NCBI GenBank assembly: GCA_013214885.1
Contig: JABSRS010000029.1
Coordinates: 1 to 17,167, forward strand
Length of the DNA stretch: 17,167 nucleotides
Direction: 5' to 3'
Source of the DNA: Gammaproteobacteria bacterium
Lineage (GTDB): Bacteria > Pseudomonadota > Gammaproteobacteria > Enterobacterales > Psychrobiaceae
Shown: one piece after another, positions 14,937 to 17,167 of the stretch
Layout: each line of letters begins with the position of its first letter
Position numbering within the stretch: position 1 is the stretch's first letter
Notes under the pieces: generated by a model
Database searches by the model: none
What the model saw: only the letters and a program-made list of their open reading frames with translations
What the model was told of the DNA's origin: nothing
Program-made: the position numbers and the translations under genes

Positions 14937-16613
14937 TTATACGCTCTCCATCATGTCGGCATTCGATGCGCCCGGTGGTACCAGTGGCCAAACGTTGTCA
15001 GCTTCGTTAATCCGAACGTGCAATAAATAGGCACCATCGCTGTGGAGCATTTCATCGAGCGCACCCAGTACTTCACTTTGCTGGGTGATAGTGCGCGCCT
15101 CAATATCAAAGGCTTTGGCTAGCATCACAAAATCTGGATTGTCAGTTAATATTGTTTCAGAATAACGCTCTTCAAAAAACAGCTGCTGCCATTGACGCAC
15201 CATGCCCAAACGTTGGTTATCAATTAAGACAATTTTTACGTTAAGCTGCTCGCGTTTAATGGTGCCAAGCTCCTGAACATTCATCATAAATGAGCCATCA
15301 CCCGATACTACTACCACGGGATCATTGGGTCTGGCATGGCGTGCGCCGATTGCGGCTGGTAAACCAAAACCCATAGTACCCAAACCAGAACTCGATAAAT
15401 GATTTTCAGGACGGGTAAAGCGCATGTGTTGAGCAACCCACATTTGGTGCTGACCAACATCACAAGTAACCACTGCGTTATTTGGTAGCTTGTCAGACAA
15501 CTGACGTAATAGCTGCGGCGCATAAATGGTGGTAAAAGGTGCGTTATAACTGGTACCAAATTCTTGTTTCAAATCCCAACACTGGCGTTGCCATTCTTTA
15601 ATATCTAGCTGAATTGATAGTTTGGGTAATACCTTGATTAGATCAGCACATATCGAGATGTCAGATTGACGCAACTTGCTAATTTCAGCAGGATCGATGT
15701 CTAAGTGCAACACCTTGGCCTTTTGAGCAAAGGTTTCTAAATGACCTGTTACACGGTCATCGAAGCGGGCACCAACCACCACTAATAAATCACAATCATG
15801 AACCGATAGATTAGCGGCACGGTTACCGTGCATGCCAAGCATTCCCAAGGCGTAAGGTGAAGTCGTTGGCACTGCGCCAATCCCTTTGAGGGTAGTCACT
15901 GATGGAATGCCAGTTACTTCGATAAATTTTTGTAATTCGCCAACGGCTTTCGCCATACCAACCCCACCACCAACGTACAAAATTGGTTGCTTTGCTTGCA
16001 GTAATAACTCGGTCGCGGCCTTTAAATCAGCTAGTGGCGCAGCTTCTATCTTATCGATTGTTGATATCTCAATCATTGCTTCAACTTCGGCTAATTGGAT
16101 ATCCTTAGGGATATCGACTAACACAGGACCAGGGCGCCCCGATTTAGCAATGGTAAATGCTTGTTTTAGGACGTTGGCTAAATCATCTTTGTCAGTCACC
16201 ATAAAACTATGCTTGGTACAGGCTAGTGATAAGCCCAAGACATCGATTTCTTGGAACGCGTCGGTGCCGATAACGGCACTAGGTACTTGACCAGTAATGG
16301 CAACAATTGGCACCGAGTCCATGTAAGCGTCGGCTAACCCAGTGATTAGGTTGGTAGCACCAGGACCCGAAGTTGCAATACAGACACCCACTTTGCCACT
16401 AGCACGCGCGTAACCAACCGCTGAAAAGGCCGCGCCTTGTTCATGACGACAGAGCACATGCTTTAGCCCTGCATCATAAAGAGCATCGTAAACTGGCATA
16501 ATTGCACCGCCAGGATATCCAAAAACGGTATCAACACCTTCTTTCTTTAAATATGAAACGAGTAAATCTGCGCCGCGCATAGTAATTGCCTGTGTTAGTT
16601 GTGTTACTGCCAT
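14937..16613 (-). CDS. ilvG: Acetolactate synthase II catalytic (large) subunit
   Basis: IlvG condenses pyruvate with pyruvate or 2-oxobutanoate to acetolactate or acetohydroxybutyrate, using thiamine diphosphate, Mg2+ and FAD. The 558-residue protein has the catalytic Glu58 in [33 protein letters not shown], the central FAD-binding region ([32 protein letters not shown]), and the ThDP motif beginning GDGSFMM at 438 and reaching Asn465 in [14 protein letters not shown]. The reading frame is complete, unlike the frameshifted ilvG of E. coli K-12. AAGG lies 9 nt before the ATG. A leader peptide gene and attenuator precede it, so expression should respond to charged branched-chain tRNAs. Confidence 0.96.
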   Translation of the reverse strand: MAVTQLTQAITMRGADLLVSYLKKEGVDTVFGYPGGAIMPVYDALYDAGLKHVLCRHEQGAAFSAVGYARASGKVGVCIATSGPGATNLITGLADAYMDSVPIVAITGQVPSAVIGTDAFQEIDVLGLSLACTKHSFMVTDKDDLANVLKQAFTIAKSGRPGPVLVDIPKDIQLAEVEAMIEISTIDKIEAAPLADLKAATELLLQAKQPILYVGGGVGMAKAVGELQKFIEVTGIPSVTTLKGIGAVPTTSPYALGMLGMHGNRAANLSVHDCDLLVVVGARFDDRVTGHLETFAQKAKVLHLDIDPAEISKLRQSDISICADLIKVLPKLSIQLDIKEWQRQCWDLKQEFGTSYNAPFTTIYAPQLLRQLSDKLPNNAVVTCDVGQHQMWVAQHMRFTRPENHLSSSGLGTMGFGLPAAIGARHARPNDPVVVVSGDGSFMMNVQELGTIKREQLNVKIVLIDNQRLGMVRQWQQLFFEERYSETILTDNPDFVMLAKAFDIEARTITQQSEVLGALDEMLHSDGAYLLHVRINEADNVWPLVPPGASNADMMESV

Positions 16614-16637
16614 GTTGCTAGCCTTGGTTTTATAGCT

Positions 16638-16673
16638 AAAAAAAAACCCCCGGTCTTTTCAGGCCGGGGGTTT
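16638..16673 (-). terminator. ilv operon attenuator
   Basis: On the minus strand AAACCCCCGG and CCGGGGGTTT pair into a 10-bp stem, with two further inner pairs after a mismatch and a GAAA loop, followed by nine T residues. It lies between the leader peptide stop and ilvG. An upstream stretch GTCGGGG (complement of 16707-16713) can pair with CCCCGGC (complement of 16663-16669) in the 5' arm, giving an antiterminator. This is the standard design of translation-coupled attenuation. Confidence 0.93.
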
Positions 16674-16690
16674 CTCTGCATGCTGTTTGG

Positions 16691-16783
16691 TTAGTTAAGC
16701 ACAAGTCCCCGACGCTGTGGTTCAATGACCACGACGCTAATAATCTTAATAATGAGGACTAGTGTAGTTGCAAACAGCTGCAT
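16691..16783 (-). CDS. ilvL: ilv operon leader peptide
   Basis: A 30-codon frame starts at ATG 16783 and ends with TAA at 16693-16691, 77 bp before ilvG. Residues 8-20 read LVLIIKIISVVVI, and in total 15 of 30 residues are Leu, Val or Ile. This corresponds to IlvL of E. coli, which has a similar Val/Ile-rich block. The block LVLII lies early and VVVI lies over the first arm of a hairpin: codons 18-19 form GTGGT, which can pair with ACCAC (stem 16717-16732). Ribosome stalling on these codons when charged tRNA is scarce would favour the antiterminator over the attenuator. A GAGAAG ribosome site lies 6 nt upstream. The frame is too short for ordinary gene finders. Confidence 0.9.
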   Translation of the reverse strand: MQLFATTLVLIIKIISVVVIEPQRRGLVLN

Positions 16784-17030
16784 GAATTCTTCTCAAAGTA
16801 TGTTGCTGACTTGTTATAAGCCAACCGTGGATATGTTTTATCATGCTAAATTATCAAAAACAACAGCCATCAGCACTTAACTTGAAATAAAATTTAGATA
16901 GTGGCAATAAATAGTATTGATAGAGTATATAAAACAATTAGATAGTCTATCTGTTAGACCTTTGGCTATTTTTAAGAGGATTAAGTTATTGGTTATAAAT
17001 AAATGTTAGCCAATTCCTAACTAGCAAAAC
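16784..17030. other. Intergenic region carrying the ilv promoter
   Basis: About 250 bp separate the LysR-type gene end from the leader peptide. It is AT-rich and must hold the ilv promoter, but I find only a weak candidate: a minus-strand TTATAA about 35 bp upstream of the ilvL start without a good -35. A 6-1-6 palindrome AGATAGTCTATCT lies at 16940-16952; on the minus strand it is followed by a T-rich stretch, so it might be a weak terminator of the LysR gene or a regulator site. No gene is visible. Confidence 0.4.
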
Positions 17031-17167
17031 TTAGGTTAGCTGTGCTTGTTTTAGCTTTTCGACTAAATAATCGAGAAATGCGCGTAAGGCAGGTCTTGGA
17101 TATTTGTTGCCATGATAAACTGCGTATATTTCGCCACTTGAGCCATCATGTAGTGATGGTCGCCAAT
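17031..17167 (-). CDS. LysR-family transcriptional regulator, C-terminus only
   Basis: The last 45 codons of a minus-strand gene are present, ending at TAA 17033-17031; the rest lies beyond the window. The peptide begins WRPSLHDGSSGEIYAVYHGNK and goes on with YPRPALRAFLDYLVEKLK. The GEIYAVY block followed by P-x-L-R-A-F-x-D-Y/F-L is the usual end of the LysR effector-binding domain. The DNA-binding half cannot be checked. It reads toward the ilv operon on the same strand, about 250 bp upstream of the leader peptide. Whether it regulates ilv genes (as IlvY does ilvC in E. coli) or something else is unknown. Confidence 0.8.
   Translation of the reverse strand, partial: WRPSLHDGSSGEIYAVYHGNKYPRPALRAFLDYLVEKLKQAQLT

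Noticed and set aside
15886..16290. A 134-residue plus-strand frame
   Set aside because: It is fully antisense to ilvG, which has intact catalytic motifs; its length simply reflects codon use of the real gene.

Overview
The window looks like core chromosome of a marine-type gammaproteobacterium, probably an Alteromonadales member (Shewanella/Colwellia-like). This is inferred from protein style, moderately AT-rich base use and the ilvLGMEDA gene order; no rRNA or other species marker is present. There are no phage, transposase, CRISPR or toxin genes, and I found no convincing undescribed multi-gene system. The interest lies in regulation, one gene remnant and noncoding elements.

Left end (1-2886, all minus strand): a PlsC-like acyltransferase; then a compact two-domain, ceruloplasmin-like multicopper oxidase behind a promoter that overlaps a Fur-box-like site; then a short remnant of a CzcA/CusA heavy-metal RND pump directly behind the oxidase stop codon; then a perfect 12-bp inverted repeat and a secreted DUF4920-type protein cut by the window edge. 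This looks like a decayed metal-handling cluster.

Middle (3142-8112): a plus-strand CNNM/CBS membrane protein; a DNA alkylation-repair pair (an Ada-zinc/AraC/AlkA fusion overlapping ogt by one base); a convergent minus-strand pair of small genes (DUF6172-like and DUF2798-like); and a plus-strand pair (a 94-aa conserved unknown and an exported esterase).

Right part (8125-16783, minus strand): dapB with a strong terminator; a noncoding element with two perfect hairpins that resembles a dispersed repeat or MITE; then a branched-chain amino acid operon read ilvL-ilvG-ilvM-ilvE-ilvD-ilvA followed by a class V aminotransferase. The operon starts with a 30-residue leader peptide, half of it Leu/Val/Ile, and an attenuator hairpin with a nine-T tail. 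IlvA makes 2-oxobutanoate, IlvGM condenses it or pyruvate, IlvD dehydrates and IlvE transaminates; the ketol-acid reductoisomerase IlvC is not in the window. The C-terminus of a LysR-type regulator lies at the right edge.
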